A DNA stretch of 64,000 nt from Cellulomonas sp. PhB143 (GCF_003752595.1 NZ_RKIJ01000001.1:1-64000); one strand, 5' to 3'; positions 1 through 8,972 are shown, counted from the stretch's first letter. Made by a program: numbers and translations. The notes: generated by a model from the sequence alone, not told the origin.

Positions 1-95
<95 letters not shown>

Positions 96-316
96 TCGTC
101 GGGCGGTGCCGGCCCTCGTGAAATGGGCCTTTCGGGGGGACCGCGGGTGCCCTATGCTCTGCCCGAGCGCACGGCGACCACGGGGTCGGCGGAGGCTCAC
201 GGGCCGGCATCCCGCGGGTCCCGGCTGGGGTGCGTCGCCCGACGGCGTCCCCGGATCGTCACCGCGAGACCTCGCCCCGGGCGCGGTGTGCGCGACCGCC
301 TCCGAAGGAAAGAACG

Positions 317-1261
317 ATGCGAACACGCGCTCTCGCGGCCGTCGCTGCCGGCCTGATCGTGCTCGGTGGCCCGGTATCCGCGGCGGTAGCCGACGACGCC
401 GTCCCGCAGGTCGCCGACACGGGTGCGGCCGACGCAGGTGCGGCCGCCGCGACGTCCGGCGACACGACGCAGCCGACCCCCGGCGGCGTGGCGACGGAGA
501 ACGCCGCGGGTGCCGCGACCGGCGACCCGACGGACGCCGGGGACGACGCGGGCGACGAGCCGACGCCGGGCTCCGACGAGCCGACGGCCGCCGCGGGGAC
601 CCCGGCGCCCGGTGAAGAAGGCGACCCGGCGGCCGACCCCGAGGAGGATGGCCAGACACCCGTTGCCGTCCCGACGACGGAGTCCGACGACCCCGTCGGC
701 GACGCCGACCAGGGCCGCGCGGACGCCGACCCGCCGGCGCCCGACGCCGCGACGGCCGACGTGCCGTGGGTCTGGGCGGAGGACGCCTGCGGCACGGACG
801 ACGACGCCTGGTACGTCGGGTCGGAGAACGAGGAGCCGGTCGGCTTCTCCGTGGGCGGCGTCTGGGTCGACACGACGGGCGGCTCGGCGCTGCTGACGCT
901 GACGGACGAGGGCTACGTGTTCGACGTCGACGCGATCTACGACGAGTACGACGGAGACCCGACCCTCTTCTTCGCGGACGAGACCGGCGCCGTGTTCCAG
1001 TACCAGTTCACCGACGAGACGTGCGAGGCGACCGACGACAGCGCCGGGGCCGCTCCCGGAGGCGCCTCGGTGGTGCACGACGTCGTGACGGTGCCGGCCG
1101 AGCTCCCGGTGGACGCGGCCGGTGCAGCCGCGGTCGCGGCTGCCGCGGCAGGGCCCGAGCTCGCGGCGACGGGGTTCTCGGCGACGCAGGCCGGGGTCCT
1201 TGCTGCGGTGCTGCTCGGTGTCGGCGGCGGGCTGGTGCTCCTGCGGCGACGCGCGGGCTGA
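317..1261 (+). CDS. secreted LAxTG-type wall-sorted Ala/Asp/Thr-rich protein
   Basis: About 314 aa. It starts with a signal peptide (MRTRALAAVAAGLIVLGG). A long Ala/Pro/Asp/Thr-rich acidic linker follows, to about residue 150. Next comes a small folded part with two cysteines. The C-terminus has a sorting signal: LAATGF, a hydrophobic segment and a basic tail (RRRAG). LAxTG is the form used by actinobacterial class E sortases, so covalent wall anchoring is likely. The ATG at 317 is chosen because it has a purine-rich ribosome site (GAAGGAA) and opens the signal peptide; the in-frame upstream extension has no such features. No catalytic motif is visible and the role at the surface is unknown. 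Confidence 0.8.
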   Translation: MRTRALAAVAAGLIVLGGPVSAAVADDAVPQVADTGAADAGAAAATSGDTTQPTPGGVATENAAGAATGDPTDAGDDAGDEPTPGSDEPTAAAGTPAPGEEGDPAADPEEDGQTPVAVPTTESDDPVGDADQGRADADPPAPDAATADVPWVWAEDACGTDDDAWYVGSENEEPVGFSVGGVWVDTTGGSALLTLTDEGYVFDVDAIYDEYDGDPTLFFADETGAVFQYQFTDETCEATDDSAGAAPGGASVVHDVVTVPAELPVDAAGAAAVAAAAAGPELAATGFSATQAGVLAAVLLGVGGGLVLLRRRAG

Positions 1262-1302
1262 CGCGTCGTCGGTGGCTCGGCCCGGCCCCGACCGACCAGC
1301 GG

Positions 1303-1695
1303 TCAGGGTCGCGGCGGGGCTAGCAGCTCGACGCGGTTGCCGTGGCCGTCGGTGCAGTGCAGGCGCTCGTATCCCGGGAAGGTGTGCCGCTCGGTCCTGT
1401 CCACGACGAACCCGCCATCCGTGAGGCGCGTCGCGGTGCGTTCGAGCTCTGCGACGCTGTCGAGGAGCAGGGCCGGGTGCGCTTTGCGGGCGGGGCTGAA
1501 CGGATCCTCGACGCCGACGTGGATCTCGGCGGTGATCGCACCGTCGGGCCCGTGGGACCGGAACCACGCTCCGCCCTTCGCGGCCAGCACGGCGGGCTTG
1601 TCGACCTCGGTCATCCCGAGGGCTCCGGCCCAGAACCGGCGGGCGACGGTCTCGCCTCCGACCGGACAGGCGACCTGGACGTGGTGCAGACGCAT
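1303..1695 (-). CDS. VOC superfamily (glyoxalase/bleomycin-resistance fold) protein
   Basis: 130 aa, the usual size of a one-domain VOC protein. The N-terminus MRLHHVQVACPVGGE is the typical first beta strand. FWAGALGM, an AEIHVGVEDP segment and a closing DGHGNRVELL strand follow; the last carries the C-terminal metal-ligand Glu seen in the family. A GAGAGGA-like ribosome site lies just upstream of the ATG. VOC proteins are metal-dependent lyases, isomerases, dioxygenases or binding proteins, and the substrate cannot be told from sequence. It is convergent with the upstream surface-protein gene and stands alone on its strand. Confidence 0.85.
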   Translation of the reverse strand: MRLHHVQVACPVGGETVARRFWAGALGMTEVDKPAVLAAKGGAWFRSHGPDGAITAEIHVGVEDPFSPARKAHPALLLDSVAELERTATRLTDGGFVVDRTERHTFPGYERLHCTDGHGNRVELLAPPRP

Positions 1696-1742
1696 CGGCG
1701 AGTCCTCTCGAGATGTCTCGACGTCAAGATAACCCCTGCACC

Positions 1743-2606
1743 TCAGTCGAGCGTCGAGTCCACGAGCCGTGAGTGGGCCTCGAGGACGTCGATGGCCGGG
1801 GACGTCGTCGTGGTGGCCGCGGTGCCGGTGACGTCGGTCCACGGCGCGGTCCCGGCGATGCGGAACTGACCGGTCCAGGTCGTGGTGAGAGCGATCGTCC
1901 GGGTGCCCGTGTCGGTGTACTCGTGGCTGATCGTCTGGTCGGGCCACGGGGCGCCGGGGTCCTCGCTGCTGACCGGGGCGCTGCCGTCGCCGAAGTCGAA
2001 CGAGTAGTCCGTGGCGTGGGCTCGGACCTCGACGGCGACGCCGAGCAGGGCGATGTCGAAGTCCTGATCGGTGGTCTCGGCCGTGTCCGCGTAGGTGATG
2101 GTCTCGAAGTTCACGAGGGTCCAGCCGTTCGGAGGCTCCACCGCGAGGTCCGGGGGAGCGATCGGCAGTCGCTGGAACGCACGCTGGACCGCGGGAGCGA
2201 GGTCGGCGGGCGCCAGGCAGCTGCCGGGGTTCGCGAGCTCCCACGCCGTCCACGGATCGTCGGCCGTGGCGCGGGTGCGCGTGTACAGGGGGTCGAGAGG
2301 CGTCTCGTCGTCGGCGCACTCGAGGGCGGGCGCGTCCAGCGCGAGGGCGCCGGAGCAGTCGTCGCCGAGCGCCTCGGTCTCTGCGGTGGGGAAGCAGACG
2401 CCCGTGGGAAGGCGGCGATAGTCGGTGAGTGCCGCATGGTCGGAGCTGCCTCCGCCTCCGAGGGCATTGCCTGAACGGTCCGCGGTGCTGGCTGAAATTG
2501 CGACGTAGTCGTCTCGTGCGTCCGAGCCAAGGCTCGGAGCGTCGAAGGAAACCGCGCCGACAAGTAGCAGATGTATCGCAACTATTGCGTTCGCAACGGT
2601 TGGCAT
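1743..2606 (-). CDS. secreted protein with PKD-like domain
   Basis: 287 aa with a hydrophobic N-terminal export signal (AIVAIHLLLVGAVS). The central part holds several cysteines. The C-terminal half has a PKD-like core: YSFDFGDGS, then ISHEYTDTGTRTIALTTTW. PKD folds are extracellular beta-sandwich modules. It starts three bases after the stop of the upstream DUF6318 lipoprotein gene, so the two are almost certainly co-transcribed. That pairing of a DUF6318 lipoprotein with a PKD protein recurs in actinobacteria (established knowledge); its role is unknown. The 5' end of the gene is visibly less GC-rich than the rest. Confidence 0.75.
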   Translation of the reverse strand: MPTVANAIVAIHLLLVGAVSFDAPSLGSDARDDYVAISASTADRSGNALGGGGSSDHAALTDYRRLPTGVCFPTAETEALGDDCSGALALDAPALECADDETPLDPLYTRTRATADDPWTAWELANPGSCLAPADLAPAVQRAFQRLPIAPPDLAVEPPNGWTLVNFETITYADTAETTDQDFDIALLGVAVEVRAHATDYSFDFGDGSAPVSSEDPGAPWPDQTISHEYTDTGTRTIALTTTWTGQFRIAGTAPWTDVTGTAATTTTSPAIDVLEAHSRLVDSTLD

Positions 2607-2609
2607 CGC

Positions 2610-3314
2610 TCAGCCGTCGCGATCCGCCGTGCTGACCGCGAGTACACGCCACATGGTCGTGGCGTAAGCTACATCGACGCCAATATGGCCCTTTGTGGCA
2701 TTGGAACCGTCGACCCTTACTCCATGGCTGTCGGTGATCCGCGCAGCGCTTTGAGCGTAGTTTAGATCAACCGGATAACCTTTAACTAACGTGTCCTTGT
2801 CCAGAACGTCAACGGTCTGAATGTCTACGTCGCCGCCAATGTAGTGCTGATTGCGATCTTTAAGCTTTATTGCCTTCTTTGACGCGTCCACGCAGAAGTC
2901 GCACGTGTCGTCGTAGCTCATCGCGTCCCACTCCTTGGTGTCCCCGGTCGCCATGACGTACGGGTACAGCTCGAGGAAGTAGGTGGCGGCCGCGGCGGCC
3001 CCGCGCTCGTCGGTGCGCTTCATGTCGGCGGGACGGTCGGGCTTCGGCGGGGCGTCGGCCGCGTCGACGTCTTCGGCTTCCTTGTCGGATCCGTCGGGCG
3101 TCGCGGAGCCGGTGGGCGTCGGCTCGCCGGCGGGCGCGCTCGCGCTCTTCTCCGGCGCGGGCGCCGACGACGTCGCGTCCCCGCCCGGCGAGGGCTCCGC
3201 CCCGGAACATCCGGCGAGCCCTGCCGTCGCGAGCGTGGCGGCGACGAGAAGACCCACGCCCCGTCGTCGGGCATGAGCGAGCGGCGATGCGCCGCGGTGC
3301 GCTGTCCTGGTCAC
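2610..3314 (-). CDS. DUF6318-family lipoprotein
   Basis: About 234 aa from a GTG start preceded by AGGGGGAC. The N-terminus carries Arg residues, a hydrophobic stretch and a lipobox ending at Cys36 (GLAGC), so it is probably a membrane-anchored lipoprotein. An Ala/Ser/Pro/Glu linker follows, then a conserved domain with DERGAAAAATYFLELYPY and a CDFC pair, matching DUF6318. It is upstream of the PKD protein and separated from it by three bases. The last third of the gene (about 2640-2880) is strikingly AT-rich compared with its own 5' half, suggesting a mosaic or recombined 3' end. A longer start at 3413 lacks signal-peptide character. Confidence 0.78.
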   Translation of the reverse strand: MTRTAHRGASPLAHARRRGVGLLVAATLATAGLAGCSGAEPSPGGDATSSAPAPEKSASAPAGEPTPTGSATPDGSDKEAEDVDAADAPPKPDRPADMKRTDERGAAAAATYFLELYPYVMATGDTKEWDAMSYDDTCDFCVDASKKAIKLKDRNQHYIGGDVDIQTVDVLDKDTLVKGYPVDLNYAQSAARITDSHGVRVDGSNATKGHIGVDVAYATTMWRVLAVSTADRDG

Positions 3315-3472
3315 GAGTCCCCCTGCCGTCGACCGCCCCGACCATAGCCGCGCCCGGCGCCGCGCGACAGGCCGGGCGCCCAGTCCTGTGGACGCGCGCC
3401 GACCGCAGTGCACCTCGCGCGGCCCGGGCGTAGCGTCGTTCAGGCACCCGACGACGGCGACGGAGGCCGACC

Positions 3473-3712
3473 GTGACCCTCAACGACTCGGAGCGCGAGC
3501 AGACCAGCCGCGAGCTGCGCGCCAACCTTGCCCTGTCCGGTCTGAGCGCCGACGACCTCGCGGGAGACCTGGGCCTGGCGGTGTCGGAGGTCGAGGAGAC
3601 CCTGGACGTCGGGCCCGCTTCCGAACGCGAGCGGGTCTGGCTGCTGCGCGAGTACCTCGACCAGAAGGTCTGCGCGCAGGGCCGCGACCCGCTGCCGTAC
3701 ACGGTGCTCTGA
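3473..3712 (+). CDS. DUF2316 family protein
   Basis: 79 aa, a small soluble all-helical protein. The GTG start has GGAGG nine bases upstream. The order MTLNDSEREQTSRELRANLALSGLS, LGLAVSEVEETL, then WLLREYLDQKV matches the DUF2316 family and resembles a helix-turn-helix layout. The ending LPYTVL is also typical. Function is not established; the helix pattern suggests DNA or protein binding. It is divergent from the DUF6318 gene and runs head-on into the NUDIX gene. Confidence 0.8.
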   Translation: MTLNDSEREQTSRELRANLALSGLSADDLAGDLGLAVSEVEETLDVGPASERERVWLLREYLDQKVCAQGRDPLPYTVL

Positions 3713-3716
3713 GCCC

Positions 3717-4301
3717 TCAGCCCCGCGCCGCGACCTCCGCGAGGACCAGGGCGAGGCGCTCGCCGAAGTCGTGCGGGACGTCGTCGGGCAGTGCGTCCAC
3801 GCCGAACCACGCGACGTCCTCGCTCTCGTCGCTGACGACCGGGACGGCATCGTGCGGGGCGACGACGACGTAGCCCACGTCCCAGTGCACGCGGCAGCGG
3901 CCGAACGCGCCGGGGAGCGCGTGCCGGTTCAGGTCGGCGGGGTCGCGGCTCCAGGGCACGAGGCCGTCGATGCCGCTCTCCTCCCAGGCCTCGCGGAAGG
4001 CGCCGTCGGCCACGGACGCGTCGTCGCGCTCGACGTGCCCGCCGAGCTGCACCCAGAACTGGCCCTTGCGGTGGAAGCAGAGCAGGACGCGGGAGCGGTC
4101 GGGGCTGAGGACGAAGCAGGATCCGGTGACGTGCTCGGGGCCGCCGTCGCGGCGCAGCGCGGTGTCCTGACCGGGAGCGTCGGCCTCCGACGCGCGGAGC
4201 ATCGCGACGTACTCGTCGCACAGCTCCGCCTGGTCCGGGTCGAGCGGCGACCACTTCTCGAGGGTCGCGGCGAGGTCGGCGGTGCGGGCGGAGAGAGGCA
4301 C
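3717..4301 (-). CDS. NUDIX hydrolase
   Basis: 194 aa. It has a recognisable Nudix box at residues 88-111: GHVERDDASV, then AFREAWEESGI, with the REAWEESG core for divalent metal binding. The box carries a few extra residues between its first Gly and the REXXEE core. The family hydrolyses nucleoside diphosphates linked to another moiety, such as ADP-ribose or dinucleotide polyphosphates; the substrate is not readable here. The start is a GTG without a strong ribosome site. Its neighbour 35 bases away on the other strand is a macrodomain protein, which makes ADP-ribose-type substrates plausible. Confidence 0.88.
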   Translation of the reverse strand: MPLSARTADLAATLEKWSPLDPDQAELCDEYVAMLRASEADAPGQDTALRRDGGPEHVTGSCFVLSPDRSRVLLCFHRKGQFWVQLGGHVERDDASVADGAFREAWEESGIDGLVPWSRDPADLNRHALPGAFGRCRVHWDVGYVVVAPHDAVPVVSDESEDVAWFGVDALPDDVPHDFGERLALVLAEVAARG

Positions 4302-4336
4302 GGGCGTGAGCCTAGCGACGGTCGTACGGTCGGGAG

Positions 4337-4876
4337 ATGACCCCCACGGACGAGACCCGCATCCGCGCCGAGCGCGGCGACCTCACCACGGTCGCGGTGG
4401 ACGCGGTAGTCAACGCCGCGAACTCGAGCCTGCTCGGCGGCGGCGGCGTGGACGGCGCCATCCACGCCGCTGCCGGCCCGCACCTGCTGGAGGCGTGCCG
4501 CGAGCTGCGCCGCACCTCGCTCCCCGACGGGCTCGCGGTGGGCGACGCCGTCGCGACGCCCGGGTTCGAGCTCCCGGCCCGGTGGGTGGTGCACACCGTC
4601 GGGCCGAACCGGCACCGCGGCGAGACCGACCCCGCTCTGCTCGCGTCCTGCTTCACTCGCTCCCTCGACGTCGCCGCCGAGGTCGGGGCGCTGATCGTCG
4701 CCTTCCCGGCCGTCAGCGCCGGCGTCTACGGGTGGGCGCCCGAGTCCGTCGCCCGGGTCGCCGTCGACGCCGTCCGCCGGTGGGTCGGCGCCCACCCGGA
4801 CGCGGTCGACGAGGTGCGCTTCGTACTGTTCTCCGACGCGCTCCAGGAGGCGTTCGCGGAGGCGCTCGCGGGCTGA
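4337..4876 (+). CDS. macrodomain protein, likely O-acetyl-ADP-ribose deacetylase
   Basis: 179 aa. Strong macrodomain signature: GDLT with the adenine-contacting Asp15, VNAANSSLLGGGGVDGAIH with Asn26/Asn29 and Asp39, then PAVSAGVYGW for the phosphate-binding loop. These match the MacroD/YmdB branch, which removes the acetyl group from O-acetyl-ADP-ribose and can reverse mono-ADP-ribosylation. It is cytosolic with no extra domains. It is divergent from a NUDIX hydrolase, so both may act on ADP-ribose products; the link is inference from position. Confidence 0.9.
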   Translation: MTPTDETRIRAERGDLTTVAVDAVVNAANSSLLGGGGVDGAIHAAAGPHLLEACRELRRTSLPDGLAVGDAVATPGFELPARWVVHTVGPNRHRGETDPALLASCFTRSLDVAAEVGALIVAFPAVSAGVYGWAPESVARVAVDAVRRWVGAHPDAVDEVRFVLFSDALQEAFAEALAG

Positions 4877-4978
4877 GGGCGGTGGCGGGGGGAGCGATGC
4901 ATCAAAACGGCACCCGCGGCGCTCCCTCCGGGTGACGCTGCCGGCCGGCGGCGCCCCGCGCGTCGCCCAGGAGCTGTC

Positions 4979-6643
4979 ATGACACACCACGGTTGGGTCC
5001 CGGTCGTCGGGGCCGACGCCTTCACCCCTCAGGCGCTCGTCTCGCCGTTCGGCCGGCTGTTCTCGCCCCACGCCCACGAGTACACGAGCTACTGTCTCTC
5101 CCTCCTCGCCGGGGCGCTGGGCCCCATGCAGGAGGCCGAGCCCGCGCCGGCGCAGCCGGAGGCGCAGACGAACCCCGCCGGGTTCACCTTCCTCGGGCAG
5201 TTCATCGACCACGACCTCACGGAGTTCCGGGTCGTCGGGCAGGACTACGCCGTCATGCAGCAGAACCCGACGATCTCCCAGCGCCAGCGCGTCCTGGAGG
5301 ACACGCCGCTCGCCCCCGAAGGGCTGCGCTCGATGACGACGACGAACGGCCGCACCGGGCGCCTCGACCTCGACTCCGTCTACGGGCTGCTCGGCACCCC
5401 GCAGGCCGACCTCTTCGACGAGCACGGGATGTTCCGCATCGTCGACACCCCGAACGGCCCGGACCTGCACCGCGGGCCCCAGCACGCCAACGGCCGCCTT
5501 GTCGCCGACCCGCGCAACGACGAGAACAAGCTCGTCGTGCAGATCCACCTGCTCTTCGAGCACCTGCACAACCAGCTGCACGCCGCCCACGCGGGGGCGT
5601 CTCCCGAGCAGGCCGGGCCCACCGGTCCGCTGTTCCGCCAGACGCGGGACGCCGTCGTCGGCGCCTACCAGCGCATCGTGCTGCACGACTACCTGCCGCG
5701 GATCGTCCAGGGCGGGCACATCGACGCTGTCCTCGCGGCGCTCGCGGACCGCACCACCTGCTACCAGCGGATGAACTCCCGCTGCCGGGCGGCGCTGACG
5801 GGTCTCGGGATGCCCGACGACGTCGTGGCCGCCACGGTCGCGATGCCCGTCGAGTTCTCGCACGCGGTCTTCCGCCTCGGTCACTCGCAGCTGCGCGACG
5901 GCTACCTGCTGCGCACGGGGGCCGGCGCGCGGCTGTTCGCGACGGAGACGGAGCCGCACGACCTGCGCGGGAACTCTCCGGGGAGCGACGGGTTCGACTT
6001 CCACGTGGACTGGAAGCACTTCTTCCGCCGCACGAGCACGCCGCCGCAGCACGGGCGGCGCATCGACGGGCTGCTCCCGCGGTCCGTCTTCCGCCTCCCG
6101 CCGCCCTCGATCGGCGAGCCGCCCGTGTCCCTCGCCGAGCGCAACCTGCGCCGCGGCGTCGACTTCGGGCTGCCCACGGGTCAGGAGGCCGCGGCCGAGC
6201 TCGCCGCCGTCTACGGGTACGTGCCCCAGGTCGGCAGCGACGTGCTCTTCCCCGCCCCCGTCTTCGGCTCGCGGCCGGAGGTGCTGGACCTCGCGGCGAA
6301 CCTGCAGTGGCAGACGCCGCTCTGGTACTACGTGCTCAAGGAGTCGGAGGCGTTCGGCGGCGGGCCGCAGCTCGGGGCGGTCGGCGGCCTGGTGGTCGCC
6401 GAGACGATCATCGGCTCGATCGTCGAGAGCCGGCTGCAGGCCGCCGCCGCGGCGCCCGGGCCGGGCGGGTTCGACCGGGAGGCCGAGACGGTGGCGATCG
6501 TCGCGGAGATCCAGGCGGAGCGGGCCGCGCTGTCGCCGGACGGCAAGGACCGGGCGAGCGGACCGCTGCGGTACACGGCCCCCGCGCCGGCGTCGGTCGA
6601 GGAGGTGCGGACCATGAGCCAGCTGGTGCGGTTCGTGGTGTGA
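4979..6643 (+). CDS. animal-type haem peroxidase (cytosolic)
   Basis: 554 aa with no signal peptide. It carries the catalytic signature of the peroxidase-cyclooxygenase superfamily. QFIDHDLT holds the distal His78 with Gln74 and Asp77. DPRNDE holds the distal Arg179 and Glu182, the latter equivalent to the haem-linked Glu. VFRLGHS holds the proximal His302 preceded by Arg299. These line up in order with mammalian myeloperoxidase. The family uses hydrogen peroxide to oxidise halides or organic substrates; bacterial members are known but uncommon. A GGAG site precedes the ATG. It appears to be a single-gene unit. The natural substrate is unknown. Confidence 0.9.
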   Translation: MTHHGWVPVVGADAFTPQALVSPFGRLFSPHAHEYTSYCLSLLAGALGPMQEAEPAPAQPEAQTNPAGFTFLGQFIDHDLTEFRVVGQDYAVMQQNPTISQRQRVLEDTPLAPEGLRSMTTTNGRTGRLDLDSVYGLLGTPQADLFDEHGMFRIVDTPNGPDLHRGPQHANGRLVADPRNDENKLVVQIHLLFEHLHNQLHAAHAGASPEQAGPTGPLFRQTRDAVVGAYQRIVLHDYLPRIVQGGHIDAVLAALADRTTCYQRMNSRCRAALTGLGMPDDVVAATVAMPVEFSHAVFRLGHSQLRDGYLLRTGAGARLFATETEPHDLRGNSPGSDGFDFHVDWKHFFRRTSTPPQHGRRIDGLLPRSVFRLPPPSIGEPPVSLAERNLRRGVDFGLPTGQEAAAELAAVYGYVPQVGSDVLFPAPVFGSRPEVLDLAANLQWQTPLWYYVLKESEAFGGGPQLGAVGGLVVAETIIGSIVESRLQAAAAAPGPGGFDREAETVAIVAEIQAERAALSPDGKDRASGPLRYTAPAPASVEEVRTMSQLVRFVV

Positions 6644-6687
6644 CGGCCCGCGCGCCGAGGGGCCTCTGCGGCGTGGGACCCTGAGGT

Positions 6688-7260
6688 ATGGCAGAACAGC
6701 GCGGTTATTGGAACGAGTCCGACGGTTCCGCGGTCGACGCCGCGACGGCGCACGACCGCTGGGCGCAGGACGCGTACGGCGTCCTGACGGAGATCGCCAC
6801 GGAGTACGGCGGCCTGATCACCTACGGCGAGCTCGCGGAGCTCGTCCAGGAGGACAGCGGGATCCGCACCTCCGTCCAGCAGCACCACTGGATCGGCAAG
6901 GTCCTCAGCCGGGTCGTCGCCGAGGCGCACGCGGAGGGCGTCCCGCCGCTGACGGCGCTCGTCGTCCGCAAGGACACGGGCCTGGTCGGCGAGGCGTACG
7001 CGGAGGTCCTGGCGACCGAGGGCGCGCCGGTGCTGGACGACGTCCTCGCGAGCGAGCGGCACGCCGCCGGGGCGCGGCTGCGCTGCTACGAGTACTTCGG
7101 CGCGGACCTGCCGCCCGGCGGCGGGGTGCCCACCCTCGCGCCCGAGTTCGCGGCGAAGGTCGCGCGGCTGCAGCGCACCCGCGAGGTGCCCGTCGGGACC
7201 CCGTGCCCGAACTGCTTCGTGATCATGCCCGCCAGCGGGGTGTGCGACACCTGCGGGTGA
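6688..7260 (+). CDS. unknown protein with C-terminal cysteine-rich tail
   Basis: 190 aa, not recognised. The first half contains a compact helical unit with YGGLITYGELAEL and HHWIGKVLSRVV, resembling a winged-helix DNA-binding core. A PPLTALVVRKDTGLVGEAY segment follows. The last 18 residues are CPNCFVIMPASGVCDTCG, four cysteines that probably bind zinc. Almost the same tail ends the protein two genes downstream (9020-9568), on the other side of the NERD-helicase gene. The start has TGAGGT upstream. Position suggests it works with the nuclease-helicase; the function itself is unknown. Confidence 0.7.
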   Translation: MAEQRGYWNESDGSAVDAATAHDRWAQDAYGVLTEIATEYGGLITYGELAELVQEDSGIRTSVQQHHWIGKVLSRVVAEAHAEGVPPLTALVVRKDTGLVGEAYAEVLATEGAPVLDDVLASERHAAGARLRCYEYFGADLPPGGGVPTLAPEFAAKVARLQRTREVPVGTPCPNCFVIMPASGVCDTCG

Positions 7261-7322
7261 ACTGTCGTCCTTTTCGCGCGGTTCCGGGTCGCGCCGTGGG
7301 TGCCGTCCGGTAGACCGGACCC

Positions 7323-8972
7323 ATGCCTCGTCTCTTCCCGCGTGCGCCGCACTTCCCGGACGACGGCGGGGCCGAGCACTCGGTGTGGCGGGCGCTGCGC
7401 GACCATCTGCCCGACGACGTCGTCGTGCTCAGCGGGGTGGACCTCCAGGACGGCGACGTCGAGCGGGAGATCGACCTGCTCGTCGCGTGGCCGGGGGTCG
7501 GGATCGCCGCGATCGAGGTCAAGGGCGGGTACATCCGCCGCGTCGACGGCGAGTGGCGCCAGGGCAGCGGCGAGCGTGAGCACCGCATCGACCCGGTCGA
7601 CCAGGTCCAGGACGCGCGGCACCGCCTGCAGGGCTACCTGCGCGCCCACGGGTACGGGGCGGGCGCGGCCCGGACCGTGCACCTCGTCGCGTTCCCGCAC
7701 GTCGCCGTCCCGGACACGTGGGGGACCATCGACCTGCCGCGCGCGATGCTCATCGACCGCGCGGACGTGGAGAGCGGCGCGGGCGTCGTCTCGCGGGTGC
7801 GGCACGCCGTCACGCAGCACGGCCAGGGACGTCGCCCTCTCCTGCCCGACGACGTGGAGGAACTGGTCGAGGCGCTCGCCGGGGGCTTCCCCAGCCAGGT
7901 GGACAACCTCGTCGCCGCCTCCATGCACGAGTCGCACTCGGACCAGCTCACGGAGGCGCAGGCGCGGATCCTCGAGGTCCTGGGGCAGCAGCAGCGGATG
8001 CGGGTGATCGGCGGTGCCGGCTCCGGCAAGACGTGGCTCGCGCTGGAGCAGGCGCGCCGGCGTGCGAAGGCGGGGGAGCGCGTCGCGCTGCTGTGCTACT
8101 CGCGCGGCCTCGGCCGCTACCTCCAGCGCGTGGTCGACACCTGGCCGCGGCGCGAGCGGCCCGTGTTCGTCGGGCTCTTCCACGACCTGCCCGTCGAGTG
8201 GGGCGCGGCGCGCGGGGCCGACGACGACCCGGACCACTGGGAGCGCCGGCTGCCGCTGGCGCTCGCGGAGCTCGCCGCGGCGCGCCCGGCCGCCGAGCTG
8301 TTCGACTCCGTGGTGGTCGACGAGGCGCAGGACTTCGGCGACCTCTGGTGGCCGTCCCTGCTGCGCTGCCTGCGCGACCCCGACGAGGGCGGCCTGTTCG
8401 TCTTCATGGACGATGCCCAGCGCGTGTTCCCGCGCGACGGCCGCGCGCCCATCGAGCTGCCGCCGTTCGTGCTCGACGAGAACCTGCGCTCGACGAAGCA
8501 GATCGCCCAGACGTTCTCCTCGATGGCCGACGCCCGGGTGCGGCCGCGCGGGCTGGACGGACCGCCGGTGCGGATGGTCGACGTGCCGCAGGACGCGGCG
8601 ATCGCCACCGCCGACGACTGCGTGGAGATCCTCGTGGACGAGGGCTGGCCGCCGGGCAGCATCGCGCTGCTCGCCACCGGACGGCGCCACCCGGCGCAGG
8701 TCAACGAGGTCGAGCTCGGCGGGTACCAGGCGTACTGGGACGACTTCCTCACGGGCGACGACGTGTTCTACGGGCACGTGCTCGGGTTCAAGGGGCTCGA
8801 GCGGACCGTCGTCGTGCTGGCGGTCAACGGGTTCCACGACGTCGAGCGGGCCCGCAAGATCCTCTACACCGGGATGTCGCGGGCCCGGTCGCTGCTCGTG
8901 GTGGTCGGGCCGCGGGCGCTGGTCGAGGAGGTCGGCGGCGAGGGCATGCGGCGGAGGTTGGCGGGTGCGTAG
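7323..8972 (+). CDS. NERD nuclease-related domain fused to UvrD-like SF1 helicase
   Basis: 549 aa. Residues 1-150 form a NERD domain with restriction-like nuclease residues: Glu49-Ile-Asp51, then Glu65-Val-Lys67 (AAIEVKGG). From residue 205 there is a superfamily 1 helicase/ATPase: Walker A GGAGSGKT at 230-237, Walker B VVVDEAQD at 330-337, a DENLRSTKQI motif and a C-terminal YTGMSRARSLL motif VI. It should be an ATP-driven nucleic-acid motor coupled to a nuclease. Such proteins occur as general repair-like factors and in phage-defence islands. It sits between two small proteins that share a zinc-type tail, all on one strand with short gaps. Confidence 0.88.
   Translation: MPRLFPRAPHFPDDGGAEHSVWRALRDHLPDDVVVLSGVDLQDGDVEREIDLLVAWPGVGIAAIEVKGGYIRRVDGEWRQGSGEREHRIDPVDQVQDARHRLQGYLRAHGYGAGAARTVHLVAFPHVAVPDTWGTIDLPRAMLIDRADVESGAGVVSRVRHAVTQHGQGRRPLLPDDVEELVEALAGGFPSQVDNLVAASMHESHSDQLTEAQARILEVLGQQQRMRVIGGAGSGKTWLALEQARRRAKAGERVALLCYSRGLGRYLQRVVDTWPRRERPVFVGLFHDLPVEWGAARGADDDPDHWERRLPLALAELAAARPAAELFDSVVVDEAQDFGDLWWPSLLRCLRDPDEGGLFVFMDDAQRVFPRDGRAPIELPPFVLDENLRSTKQIAQTFSSMADARVRPRGLDGPPVRMVDVPQDAAIATADDCVEILVDEGWPPGSIALLATGRRHPAQVNEVELGGYQAYWDDFLTGDDVFYGHVLGFKGLERTVVVLAVNGFHDVERARKILYTGMSRARSLLVVVGPRALVEEVGGEGMRRRLAGA

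Noticed and set aside
1281-1312. Hairpin terminator between the surface-protein and VOC genes
   Set aside because: Only a short stem with a bulge can be drawn; not strong enough to list.
197-1567. Long minus-strand reading frame across the surface-protein gene
   Set aside because: It is Arg/Gly/Ala-rich, antisense to a gene with a clear signal peptide and sorting tail, and runs into the VOC gene. It is a by-product of high GC.
3929-6052. 700-codon minus-strand frame opposite the haem peroxidase
   Set aside because: No family motifs, Arg/Val-rich composition, and the plus strand carries a complete catalytic signature.
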